Of a DNA stretch of 64,000 bases, positions 52,801-60,765 are shown piece by piece. The number at the start of each line of letters is the position of its first letter. The first letter of the stretch is position 1. Source of the DNA: Paracoccus sp. M683 (GTDB lineage: Bacteria > Pseudomonadota > Alphaproteobacteria > Rhodobacterales > Rhodobacteraceae); NCBI RefSeq assembly GCF_007096355.1, contig NZ_VKDF01000002.1, forward strand, positions 62,001 through 126,000. Reading direction: 5' to 3'. The notes beneath the pieces were generated by a model. It ran no database searches, was not told the origin of the DNA, and saw only the letters and a program-made list of their open reading frames with translations. A program made the position numbers and the translations under genes.

Positions 52801-55268
52801 AACTGGTGCCGATCAGTGCCGGTCAGAACCGGATCGAGCTGCCGGTGACCGATGCCTGGGGCACGGGCGCCTATATCACCGCCAGCGCGATCCGCGCGGT
52901 GGGGGCGGATGGCGGCCATGCGCCGGTGCGCGCGCTTGGCCTGGCCCATGCCGGGATCGAGCCGGGTGACAGGGCGCTGACCGCCGTGATCGAGGCCCCG
53001 GCCGAGGCCGATCCGCGCGGGATGATGCCCGTGACCCTGCGGGTCGAGGGCGCAGAGGGCGGCGATGCCGTCCATGCCACGCTGGCCGCGGTTGATCTGG
53101 GTATCCTGAACCTGACCGGCTTCAAATCGCCCGACCCTTCGGCGCATTATTTCGGCCAGCGCAGGCTGGGCGTCGCGATCCGCGACATCTATGGCAGGCT
53201 GATCGACGGTCAGGCCGGGGCGCAGGGTGCAATCCGGTCAGGCGGCGATGCAATGGCGCAACTGTCCACGCAATCGCCACCCCCGACCGAGGAATTGCTC
53301 AGCTGGTTCTCGGGTCCGCTGGTGCTGGATGACAATGGCGCGGCCGAGGTGCAGATCCCGCTGCCGGCCTTTAACGGCACGGTGCGGCTGATGGCGGTGG
53401 TCTGGTCCGACAAGGGCGTGGGCCAGGCTGAACAGGACGTGCTGGTGCGCGACCCGGTGGTGCTGACGGCCTCGGCCCCGCGCTTCATGGCGCCGGGCGA
53501 TCAGGCGCGGGTGCTGCTGGAACTGACCCATGCCAGCGGGCCGTCCGGCCAGATTGGCCTGGGCGTGACGGCCGACGGGCTGACTGCGGGCGAGTTGCCG
53601 CAGACGGTGACGCTGGCCGACAAGGCGACCGAGCGGTTGTCGCTGCCGATCACCGCGCCCAATGCGGTGGGACCGACGCAATTGGCGCTGTCGGTGACGA
53701 CACCCGATGGCAAGCTGCTGGAAAAGCGGCTGACCATCCCGGTCATCGCCAATGGCGCCACGACCAGCCGCGAAAGCCGCTTTACGCTGGCGGCGGGCGA
53801 CGATCTGACCCTGCCGGCGGAACTGCTGGAAAACATGCTGCCCGGCACCGCGACGGCCACGCTGGCGCTTGGCCCGGCGGCGCGGTTCGACGCGGCCTCG
53901 ATCCTGCGCGGGCTGGCCGACTATCCCTATGGCTGCACCGAGCAGATCACCTCGAAGGCCATGCCCTTGCTGGCCTTTTCCGAGGCCGCGCGCGGCATGC
54001 CCGATGCCGAGCGCGCCGGCGAACGTGTCGATCAGGCCATCGCCCGCGTGCTGACGCGGCAGGCGGCCAGCGGTGCATTCGGCCTGTGGTCGCCCGAAAA
54101 CGGCGATGACTGGCTGAACGCCTATGTCACCGACTTCCTGTCGCGGGCGCGTGCGGCCGGTCATGACGTGCCTGATCAGGCCTTCCGCATGGCGCTGGAC
54201 CGGCTGCGCAACTCGGTCAACTATGCCGCCGATTTCGACGCGGACAGCAATGGCGGCGGGGAATCGCTGGCCTATGCGCTGATGGTCCTGGCCCGCGAGG
54301 GCGCCGTGCCGGTCGGTGATCTGCGCTACTATGCCGATGTGAAAGGGGCCGAGTTCGGCACCCCGCTGGCGGCCGCGCAACTGGGTGCGGCGCTGGCCAT
54401 GTATGGCGATCAGCGCCGGGCGGATGCGATGTTCCGCCATGCCAGCGACATGCTGAACCCGGCGGGCGAGGAGGCCTATACCTATCGCGACGATTATGGC
54501 ACGCGGCTGCGCGACCTTGCGGGGGTGCTGTCGCTGGCCTCGGCTTCGGGCACGCAGGTTATGTCGCTGGACGGGTTGGGCGACAGCCTGGCCCGCGCGC
54601 TGAACGGGCAGACCCTGTCCCCGCAAGAGGCCGTCTGGTCCCTGATGGCGGCGGGGCAACTGGCCGCCGGCGATGGCGGGCGCGGCTTTACGCTGAACGG
54701 CGAGCCGCTGGATGGCCGGCTGATCCGCGACGTGACCGGCGATGGCGAAGCGGTGATCCATAACGGATCTGGCCGGGAAGAGTTGGTGACCGTGACCCTG
54801 ACCGGGGTGCCCGCAACGCCGGAACCGGCGGGCGGCAAGGGCTATACCATCACGCGGGAATATTACACGCATGATGGCGCGGTGGCCGATCCCTCGATGG
54901 TGGCGCAGGGCGACCGGCTGGTCGCGGTGCTGACGGTGAGCCCGCATCAGGCCGGTGGTGGCCGGCTGATCATCGACGACCCGCTGCCTGCCGGGTTCGA
55001 GATCGAAAACCCGCATCTGATCCGGCAGGGCGACAATACCGCGCTGGACTGGCTGGACGCGCTGAGCGATGTCGAGGCGTCCGAGTTCCGCGATGACCGT
55101 TTCATCACGGCGGTCGACTGGCATTCGGATGACAGCTTCCGGCTGGCCTATAACATCCGGGTGATCACGCCGGGCAGCTTTGCCCATCCGGCGGCCAGCG
55201 TGATGGACATGTATCGCCCCGACTGGCGCGCATGGACGGATGCCGGTCGCGTCGCCGTGACCGAATAA
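49836..55268 (+). CDS. bacterial alpha-2-macroglobulin with PAN domain and thioester
   Basis: This 1810-residue protease-trapping envelope protein resembles E. coli YfhM but is longer. Order: signal peptide (1-~23, cleaved after P-T-A-A-Q), PAN/apple-like domain (~25-95, four Cys in C-L-R-N-C, A-C-A-A and A-C-F-P), macroglobulin beta-sandwich domains including a bait region (middle), and a thioester domain with G-C-T-E-Q (Cys1367-Gln1370), followed by the alpha/alpha barrel and receptor-like C-terminus. The intact C-x-E-Q predicts covalent capture of proteases. No lipobox Cys follows the signal. ATG 49836 has GAGG before it. PbpC starts two bases downstream. Confidence 0.93.
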   Translation: MYRITIAAALAALLTPFAALPTAAQDDSLIPPRRMAITQNIDLPGSDLRQVFDVSMDACLRNCLADSACAAVTYNAQASACFPKSAFGAIEPFQGAFSGRVIEASGDAEALARRRAEAAPFIQPTLLAAAREQAEGMADYMTGGLDGETLSEYARNAVGTGEFAQGQRLLGAAVALDDRAEDWGGFAELILTMGSDYSDRQATQAAAVNAYLRAQSDATAAEALLLLGRVFEDDDRGRDALAALRLANSLDSREDIQQALQDADEKYGFRITDQVVESDQAAPRICATFNDNLQESLDYTPYVALPQSGLSVEANADRLCIVGLDHGARYTVTFREGLPSTAGETLSRNVEMTQYIRDRQPLVRFEGRNYILPRMADAGLPVVTVNTEQLDLRLIRISDRNLVQTLRDGYLARPLDYWSEQNLTYSLGDVVWEGQADVGRELNTEITTRLPIQEVTGPLGAGIYALQVQIPETSPDEVAPATQWFVISDLGISALAGVDGLHVVVRGLTDTKARAGARVALISRGNDVLAEIPTDNQGVALFLPAIANGEGNSAPAAITVVDGDDMAFLPLTDPEFDLSDRGVEGMPPAPPVDVFLTADRGAYRAGDTIHTTILARNGADQRGLSGLPLTAVLMRPDGVEMTRQIAPEAGAGGHTADFVLPVTAPRGTWRVDVLADPEAPPLASARVLVEDFLPERLDFTPVMPEGPLAMDALPDISVDVRYLFGAPGAGLTVEGETRLSGATELPQFQGYHFGLYDDRFDPRADMLLGGETDDQGHLTLTATLPDAGTAADRPLTADFIVSVREGSGRPVERVVTRTVLPNQPVAGIRPLFEDDAVAEGTEAEFSVIAIGPDGQQTATPASWVVNRITTDYQWYSIGGRWDYERIDRRDRIAAGDLQLTADAPAQVKLPVDWGRYEIVVTPQGGGAASYSFDSGWYTVAGSLQTPDRLSVALDQPRYRAGDTATALVEAPADGVALVSVLTNRVVDMKLVPISAGQNRIELPVTDAWGTGAYITASAIRAVGADGGHAPVRALGLAHAGIEPGDRALTAVIEAPAEADPRGMMPVTLRVEGAEGGDAVHATLAAVDLGILNLTGFKSPDPSAHYFGQRRLGVAIRDIYGRLIDGQAGAQGAIRSGGDAMAQLSTQSPPPTEELLSWFSGPLVLDDNGAAEVQIPLPAFNGTVRLMAVVWSDKGVGQAEQDVLVRDPVVLTASAPRFMAPGDQARVLLELTHASGPSGQIGLGVTADGLTAGELPQTVTLADKATERLSLPITAPNAVGPTQLALSVTTPDGKLLEKRLTIPVIANGATTSRESRFTLAAGDDLTLPAELLENMLPGTATATLALGPAARFDAASILRGLADYPYGCTEQITSKAMPLLAFSEAARGMPDAERAGERVDQAIARVLTRQAASGAFGLWSPENGDDWLNAYVTDFLSRARAAGHDVPDQAFRMALDRLRNSVNYAADFDADSNGGGESLAYALMVLAREGAVPVGDLRYYADVKGAEFGTPLAAAQLGAALAMYGDQRRADAMFRHASDMLNPAGEEAYTYRDDYGTRLRDLAGVLSLASASGTQVMSLDGLGDSLARALNGQTLSPQEAVWSLMAAGQLAAGDGGRGFTLNGEPLDGRLIRDVTGDGEAVIHNGSGREELVTVTLTGVPATPEPAGGKGYTITREYYTHDGAVADPSMVAQGDRLVAVLTVSPHQAGGGRLIIDDPLPAGFEIENPHLIRQGDNTALDWLDALSDVEASEFRDDRFITAVDWHSDDSFRLAYNIRVITPGSFAHPAASVMDMYRPDWRAWTDAGRVAVTE

Positions 55269-55270
55269 TC

Positions 55271-57319
55271 ATGGGCTGGCTGCGGCGGCATGGGCTGTTC
55301 GCGGTGGCGGCGGCGCTGCTGGTCACCGCTGCCGCCCGCGACCAGTTGGATGACTGGGTCGCCCGGACCCAGCTGCCGCCGCTGGTCGTTGCCACCGGCG
55401 CCGAGGTGGTGGCGCGCGATGGCAGCCTGCTGCGCGCCTTTGCCGTGGCCGACGGGCGCTGGCGGCTGGAACCGGGGCCGGTCGATCCGGCCTTTGTCGA
55501 CATGCTGCTGACCTATGAGGATCACCGTTTCTGGCGGCATTCCGGGGTGGACGGGCTGGCGCTGATCCGCGCCGCCGGGCAATCGGTGCTGGCCGGGCGC
55601 GTGGTCTCGGGCGGCTCGACACTGACGATGCAGGTCGCGCGGCTGCTGGAGGAAGGCCCGACCGGCCAATGGGGCGGTAAACTTCGCCAGATGCGCGTCG
55701 CGCTGGCGCTGGAGCGGCGCCTGGACAAGCAGCAGATCCTGGATCTTTATCTGCGGCTTGCGCCCTATGGCGGCAATCTGGAGGGCGTCCGTGCCGCCAG
55801 CCTGTCCTGGTTCGGAAAGGAGCCGCGCCGCCTGACCCCGGCGGAATCGGCACTGCTGGTCGCCCTGCCGCAATCGCCCGCCGCCCGGCAGCCCGACCGC
55901 AACCCCGGCAATGCCATGGCGGCGCGGCGCCGGGTGCTGGATCGCGCGCTGGCCGCCGGCCTTCTGGATACCGAACAGGCGCAGGGCGCGAACTCGACCG
56001 CTCTGCCCATGACCCGCCGCCCCTTTCCGGCGCTGGCCCCGCATCTGACCGCGCGCCTGCATCGCGAAAGTCCCGAGGCGCTGCGCATCGCCACCACCAT
56101 CGACGCCGGCCTGCAACGCGCGGCCGAGGCGCTGGCCCGCCGCGCCGTTGCCGGCCAGACCGCGCAGATCACCGTCGCCATGCTGCTGGCCGATCATCGG
56201 ACGGGCGAAATTCTGGCCCAGGTCGATGGCGCCGAATGGACCAATACTGCACGGGCCGGCTTTGTCGAGATGTCGGGCGCGCTGCGGTCGCCCGGATCGA
56301 CGCTGAAGCCTTTTGTCTATGGGCTGGCCTTCGATCAGGGGCTGGCCCATCCCGAAACGCTGATCGAGGATCGCCCCGTCGCCTTTGGCGCCTATGCGCC
56401 GCAGAATTTCGACCGGCGGTTTCAGGGCACGGTGACGGTGGCCAATGCGCTGCTGGCATCACTGAACATTCCGGTGGTGCGGCTGGCCGATGCGCTTGGC
56501 CCCGCGCGGCTGATCGCAGCGCTGGACCGGGCCGGCGCGCCGCTGGTGGTGCCGGGTGGGCAACCGGGACTGGCGGTTGCTCTCGGCGGGGCGGGCATCA
56601 GCCTTGGCGGGCTGGTGCAGGCCTATGCCGGTCTGGCCGAGGGCGGGATTGCCGTAACCCTGTCGCCACTGCCGGAACGAGGCGGTTCGACCGGGCGCCG
56701 GTTCATGGGCGATGTGGCGGCCTGGCAGGTCGGGCATATCCTGTCGCAGATGCCGCCCCCGCCCGGTGCGGTGCCCGGCCGCATCGCCTATAAGACCGGC
56801 ACCAGCTATGGCCATCGCGACGCGCTGGCTGTCGGGTTCGACGGTGCCCATGTGGGCGGGGTCTGGATGGGCCGGGCCGATGGCACGCCGGTGCCGGGCG
56901 CCTTTGGCGGTGATCTGGCCGCGCCGCTGCTGTTCGAACTGTTCGACCGCGCCCGCGCCGGCGGCACGCCCCTGCCACCGCCGCCGTCCTCGACCCTGAT
57001 TTTGCCCAATGCCCGCCTGCCCGAACCACTGCGCCGGTTCCGCCCGCCGGGCGAGGCGCTTGCCGAACGCGCCCCGGACGCGCCCGAAATGGCCTTTCCA
57101 CCCGAGGGTGCGCGGATCGAGACGCCCGACGGGCGGCTGGTGGTCAAGGTTCGCAACGGCGTGCCGCCCTTTACCTGGCTGGCCGACGGCCGCCCTGTGG
57201 CCATCGCCCGCCACGAATCGGCGATCGAGCTGGACCTGCCCGAAACCGGGCTGGTGCGTCTCTCGGTCATTGACGTGCAGGGTCGTGCAGATTCGGTAAA
57301 CGTGGTATTGCAGCGATAG
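55271..57319 (+). CDS. pbpC: penicillin-binding protein 1C
   Basis: This 682-residue bifunctional cell-wall synthase is anchored by one N-terminal helix (~7-22). The GT51 glycosyltransferase domain has E-D-H-R-F-W-R-H (Glu83) and G-G-S-T-L-T-M-Q-V-A-R; the transpeptidase domain has S-T-L-K (Ser343-Lys346), S-L-N and K-T-G-T; a C-terminal BiPBP_C domain (~595-682) follows. PBP1C commonly pairs with the A2M protein, which is thought to guard the wall where PBP1C repairs it, and the adjacent genes repeat that pairing. ATG 55271 lies two bases after the A2M stop. Confidence 0.95.
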   Translation: MGWLRRHGLFAVAAALLVTAAARDQLDDWVARTQLPPLVVATGAEVVARDGSLLRAFAVADGRWRLEPGPVDPAFVDMLLTYEDHRFWRHSGVDGLALIRAAGQSVLAGRVVSGGSTLTMQVARLLEEGPTGQWGGKLRQMRVALALERRLDKQQILDLYLRLAPYGGNLEGVRAASLSWFGKEPRRLTPAESALLVALPQSPAARQPDRNPGNAMAARRRVLDRALAAGLLDTEQAQGANSTALPMTRRPFPALAPHLTARLHRESPEALRIATTIDAGLQRAAEALARRAVAGQTAQITVAMLLADHRTGEILAQVDGAEWTNTARAGFVEMSGALRSPGSTLKPFVYGLAFDQGLAHPETLIEDRPVAFGAYAPQNFDRRFQGTVTVANALLASLNIPVVRLADALGPARLIAALDRAGAPLVVPGGQPGLAVALGGAGISLGGLVQAYAGLAEGGIAVTLSPLPERGGSTGRRFMGDVAAWQVGHILSQMPPPPGAVPGRIAYKTGTSYGHRDALAVGFDGAHVGGVWMGRADGTPVPGAFGGDLAAPLLFELFDRARAGGTPLPPPPSSTLILPNARLPEPLRRFRPPGEALAERAPDAPEMAFPPEGARIETPDGRLVVKVRNGVPPFTWLADGRPVAIARHESAIELDLPETGLVRLSVIDVQGRADSVNVVLQR

Positions 57320-57364
57320 TCGGAACCGAAATGCCGGATTGCCGTACTGACTGAAAAACACGGG

Positions 57365-57393
57365 TTGACTCATAAATTGGAACGTTCTAATAA
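57365..57393 (+). promoter_or_regulatory. sigma-70 promoter of the oxidoreductase-CoA-transferase operon
   Basis: TTGACT (57365-57370), exactly 17 bases, then TAATAA (57388-57393), 33 bases before the ATG at 57427. It is the best promoter match in the window and is overlapped by two palindromic operators. Confidence 0.6.
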
Positions 57394-57411
57394 AAATTGG
57401 AACGATCCATT
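57376..57411. promoter_or_regulatory. tandem LacI-type operators
   Basis: ATTGGAACGTTCTAAT (57376-57391) and ATTGGAACGATCCATT (57396-57411) are each imperfect palindromes around a central CG, the hallmark of LacI-family sites, with centres 20 bases apart (two helical turns). The first covers the -10 box; the second covers the likely transcription start. A related palindrome lies at 63481-63498 beside a lacI-type gene. Confidence 0.55.
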
Positions 57412-57426
57412 GCCGGGAGAGATGCG

Positions 57427-58425
57427 ATGCGCTGGGGTTTGGTCGGGGCCAGCAACATAGCGGCCGAACACATGATCGGCGCGATGCGTGCCACGGGCGG
57501 CAATGTCCGCTCGGTTCTCAGTTCCAGTGCGGATCGGGCGCGGGACTATGCCGCGCAGAACGGCATTGAAACGGGATACAGCGATCTGGCACAGATGCTG
57601 GCCGATCCTGAACTGGACGCGGTCTATATCTCGACCACCAATGAAAAGCACTTCCCGCAGGCGATGGCAGCCATCGCAGCGGGCAAGCATGTGCTTTGCG
57701 AAAAGCCGCTGGCGATGTCGGTGGCCGACGCCGTCACAATGGTGCGTGTGGCGCGGGGTGCTGGGCTGGTCTTTGCCACCAACCACCACCTGCGCAACGC
57801 GGGCAGCCATCTGGCGATTCGCGACCTGATCGCCTCGGGCCGCATCGGCACGGTGCTGAGCGTACGGGTCTTTCACGCGGTCCACCTGCCGCCGCATCTG
57901 CAAGGCTGGCGCATCGACAATCCGGCGGCGGGCGGCGGGGTCATTCCCGACATCACCGTCCATGATGCCGATACCGTGCGCTTCCATCTGGGCGAGGATC
58001 CGGTTTCTGTCGTGGCCATGTCGGCGTCATCAGGCATGGGTCAGGGCGTCGAGGACAGCGTCATGTCGGTCTGGGCCATGCCATCAGGCGCGCAGGTGAT
58101 GGCGCATGAAAGTTTCACACATCAATTCGCGGGAACGGGGATCGAGATCCACGGCACCGAGGGGTCGATCTTCGCGCAAGGCGTGATGACCCAGCAGCCC
58201 GTGGGCCAGATCGAACTGGTCACCGAGGCCGGCCGCGAAGCCGTCAGCTATTCCAACCACAATCTATATGAACGCGCGGTCGGCCTGTTCACCGATGCCG
58301 TTTCGGGCAATGCCAGCCCGTCGGCCGATGGCCGTGATGGTGTCGCCTCGCTGGCCGTGGCGCAGGCCGTGGCACGGGCCGCACAGACCGGCCAAAGAAC
58401 TGATGTCGACTATGGGGGTCTGTAA
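57427..58425 (+). CDS. Gfo/Idh/MocA-family oxidoreductase
   Basis: This 332-residue NAD(P)-dependent dehydrogenase-like protein probably oxidises a sugar or polyol. The Rossmann start is M-R-W-G-L-V-G-A-S-N-I-A (G-x-G-x2-N/A type), C-E-K-P-L-A-M (residues ~90-96) is the conserved EKP motif with the catalytic-region Lys, and I-T-V-H-D-A-D-T carries the His/Asp of the active site. GGAGAG precedes ATG 57427. First gene of a tight operon (1-base gap to the CoA-transferase) under two LacI-type operators. The substrate is unknown. Confidence 0.87.
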   Translation: MRWGLVGASNIAAEHMIGAMRATGGNVRSVLSSSADRARDYAAQNGIETGYSDLAQMLADPELDAVYISTTNEKHFPQAMAAIAAGKHVLCEKPLAMSVADAVTMVRVARGAGLVFATNHHLRNAGSHLAIRDLIASGRIGTVLSVRVFHAVHLPPHLQGWRIDNPAAGGGVIPDITVHDADTVRFHLGEDPVSVVAMSASSGMGQGVEDSVMSVWAMPSGAQVMAHESFTHQFAGTGIEIHGTEGSIFAQGVMTQQPVGQIELVTEAGREAVSYSNHNLYERAVGLFTDAVSGNASPSADGRDGVASLAVAQAVARAAQTGQRTDVDYGGL

Positions 58426-58426
58426 G

Positions 58427-59998
58427 ATGGGCAAGATCGTTTCTGCGGCCGAGGCCGTTTCGCGCATTCAGGACGGCGCCGTTGTGACGGTTTCCTCGTC
58501 CTCGGCGCTTGGCTGCCCGGATGCGGTGCTGAAGGCCCTTGGCGCGCGTTTCGATGCCGAGGGGCATCCGCGCGGCCTGACCACGCTGCACCCCATCGCG
58601 GCGGGGGACATGTATGGCGTGAAGGGCGTCGATCACATCGCCAAGGATGGGCTGCTGAGCCGGATTCTGGGCGGGTCATACCCTTCGGGTCCGTCCTCGC
58701 TGGAGATGCCGGAAATCTGGAAGATGGTCGTGGAAAACCGCGTCCTCGCCTATAACGTGCCCTCGGGGATCATGTTCGACATGCATCGCGACGTGGCCGC
58801 GCGCCGGCCCGGCGTGCTGACCCGCGTGGGGCTGGATACCTTTGTCGATCCGATCCGGCAGGGCTGTGCGATGAACGATGTCGCCGCCGCCGAACCGATT
58901 GTTTTCCGGCAGGAATTCGCGGGTCAGACCTGGCTGCATTTCCCCAATATCGTGCCGGATGTGGCCATCATCCGCGCCACCACGGCGGATGAGGCAGGCA
59001 ACCTGACCTATGAACACGAGGGCGCCTATCTGGGCGGTCTGGATCAGGCGATTGCGACCCGCAATCATGGCGGGCTGGTCATCGCGCAGGTCAAGCGGGT
59101 GACGGCGGCAGGCAGCTTGCGCCCCCATGACGTGCATGTGCCGGGCCATCTGGTCGATCTGGTCGTCGTCGCGCCCGATCAGCGCCAGACCACCGAAACC
59201 GATTACGACCCCGCCATCAGCGGCCAGATCATGCGTCCGTGGAGCAGCTTTTCGCTGGCCGAACATGGCGTCGAAAAGATCATCGCCCGCCGCGCCGCGC
59301 TGGAGCTGCGCCGTGGCCAGACCGCGAACCTTGGCTTTGGCATTTCCGCCATGGTGCCGCGCATCCTGCTGGAGGCGGGTGAGGAGCAGGCCGTGACCTG
59401 GGCCATCGAACAGGGCGCGGTGGGCGGCATGCCGCTGACCGGCTTTGCCTTTGGCTGCGCGTCCAACGCCTATGGTTTCGTGCCCTCGCCCAACCAGTTC
59501 AGCTATTTCCAGGGCGGCGGGTTTGACATGTCGTTCCTGTCGTTTCTGGAAGTGGATGTTCAGGGGAACGTCAATGTCTCGAAACTAGGCAAGAAGCCCT
59601 ATCTGACGGCGGGCTGCGGCGGGTTCGTGGATATCACCGCGAATGCGAAGAAGATCGTCTTTTCGGGCTTCTTCGAGGCTGCGGCGGAATTCGATCTGTC
59701 AGCCGACGGCTTGCGCATCAGCAAACCGGGCAAGTTCACCAAGATGGTGGATGAGGTCGAGCACGTCACTTTCTCGGGCCGCCGTGCGGTCGAGACGGGG
59801 CAGGACATTCTGTATATCACCGAACGCTGCGTGATCCGGCTGACGCCCGAGGGGCTGGTTGCCACCGAAATCATGCCGGGGATCGAGCCGCAGCGCGATA
59901 TCGTCGCCGCCTCGCAGGGTCGGGTAAAGCTGGCGGAAAACGCCTCGGTGATGCCGAAATCGCTGCTGGCCGAAGGGCCGATGGAGCTGGCGCTGTGA
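58427..59998 (+). CDS. acyl-CoA:acetate/3-ketoacid CoA-transferase (fused alpha-beta, Pct-like)
   Basis: This 523-residue family I CoA-transferase moves CoA from an acyl-CoA such as acetyl-CoA to a carboxylic acid through a glutamyl-CoA thioester. The alpha and beta parts are fused, as in propionate CoA-transferase. G-A-V-V-T-V-S-S-S-S-A-L-G starts the alpha half. The probable nucleophile is Glu328 in W-A-I-E-Q-G-A-V-G-G. L-E-V-D-V-Q-G-N-V-N-V-S-K lies in the beta half. ATG 58427 follows the oxidoreductase stop by one base; the stop overlaps the GTG of the hydratase gene. Its acid substrate is unknown but should be made or imported by this locus. Confidence 0.88.
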   Translation: MGKIVSAAEAVSRIQDGAVVTVSSSSALGCPDAVLKALGARFDAEGHPRGLTTLHPIAAGDMYGVKGVDHIAKDGLLSRILGGSYPSGPSSLEMPEIWKMVVENRVLAYNVPSGIMFDMHRDVAARRPGVLTRVGLDTFVDPIRQGCAMNDVAAAEPIVFRQEFAGQTWLHFPNIVPDVAIIRATTADEAGNLTYEHEGAYLGGLDQAIATRNHGGLVIAQVKRVTAAGSLRPHDVHVPGHLVDLVVVAPDQRQTTETDYDPAISGQIMRPWSSFSLAEHGVEKIIARRAALELRRGQTANLGFGISAMVPRILLEAGEEQAVTWAIEQGAVGGMPLTGFAFGCASNAYGFVPSPNQFSYFQGGGFDMSFLSFLEVDVQGNVNVSKLGKKPYLTAGCGGFVDITANAKKIVFSGFFEAAAEFDLSADGLRISKPGKFTKMVDEVEHVTFSGRRAVETGQDILYITERCVIRLTPEGLVATEIMPGIEPQRDIVAASQGRVKLAENASVMPKSLLAEGPMELAL

Positions 59999-60762
59999 GT
60001 GCGGTTCACCTGACGGTTGACGGTGGTATTGCCACCTTGCGGCTGGACAATCCGGGCAAGCTGAATGCCTTCACGCCGGATATGCTGGCCGAACTGGCCG
60101 CCCATTGCGATACGCTGGACCGCGATGATGCGGTGCGCGCGGTGCTGCTGACCTCGGAAGGTGAGCGGGCCTTTTGTGCGGGCGCGGATATCAAGGCATG
60201 GGCCGGCTATGCCCCCGCCGAATTCGCCCGCATCTGGGTGCGCGAAGGGCATCGCATCTTTGACCGGCTGGCGCGGCTGTCCAAGCCGACGATTGCCGTC
60301 ATTCAGGCCCATGCCTTTGGCGGCGGGCTGGAGCTGGCCTCGGCCTGCGATATCCGGGTGATGGCGCCGGGGGCCACGCTGGCGCTGCCCGAGTCGCAGG
60401 TCGGCATCGTGCCGGGCTGGTCTGGAACGCAGCGGCTGGCACGGTTGCTGCCAGAGCCGGTGCTGAAGGAAATGGCGCTGTTCGGGCGCAGGCTGTCGGC
60501 TGATCGCGCGCTGGCCTGCGGCTTTGTGGCCGAGATTGCCTCGGACCCGCTGGCCACCGCCAGCGAGATCGCGGCCAAGCTGCTGACCACCTCGCCCCGC
60601 GCCACCGAGGTCGCGAAATACATGATCCACGCCGCCGTTGGCGAGGATCGCGATGCCATGATCGAGGCGCTTGGGTCGGGCATGATCGCCGCCAGCGCCG
60701 ACAAGGCCGAGGGCGTTGCCGCCTTTGCCGAGAAACGCAAACCCGTCTTTCCGGGGAAATGA
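59995..60762 (+). CDS. enoyl-CoA hydratase/isomerase family protein
   Basis: This 255-residue crotonase-fold enzyme has the oxyanion-hole segments F-C-A-G-A-D-I-K (residues ~60-67) and A-F-G-G-G-L-E-L-A (~107-115). Both glutamates of classical hydratases are kept, Glu113 in G-L-E-L and Glu133 in L-P-E-S-Q-V-G, with the usual spacing of 20, so hydration/dehydration of an enoyl-CoA is plausible; retro-aldol lyases such as feruloyl-CoA hydratase-lyase use the same fold. GTG start overlaps the CoA-transferase stop (GTGA). It likely acts on the thioester that enzyme makes. Confidence 0.88.
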   Translation: MSAVHLTVDGGIATLRLDNPGKLNAFTPDMLAELAAHCDTLDRDDAVRAVLLTSEGERAFCAGADIKAWAGYAPAEFARIWVREGHRIFDRLARLSKPTIAVIQAHAFGGGLELASACDIRVMAPGATLALPESQVGIVPGWSGTQRLARLLPEPVLKEMALFGRRLSADRALACGFVAEIASDPLATASEIAAKLLTTSPRATEVAKYMIHAAVGEDRDAMIEALGSGMIAASADKAEGVAAFAEKRKPVFPGK

Positions 60763-60765
60763 CCG

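Noticed and set aside
53238..55187. 649-codon minus-strand frame opposite the macroglobulin gene
   Set aside because: Shadow frame without domain signatures; the sense strand has an intact thioester domain here.
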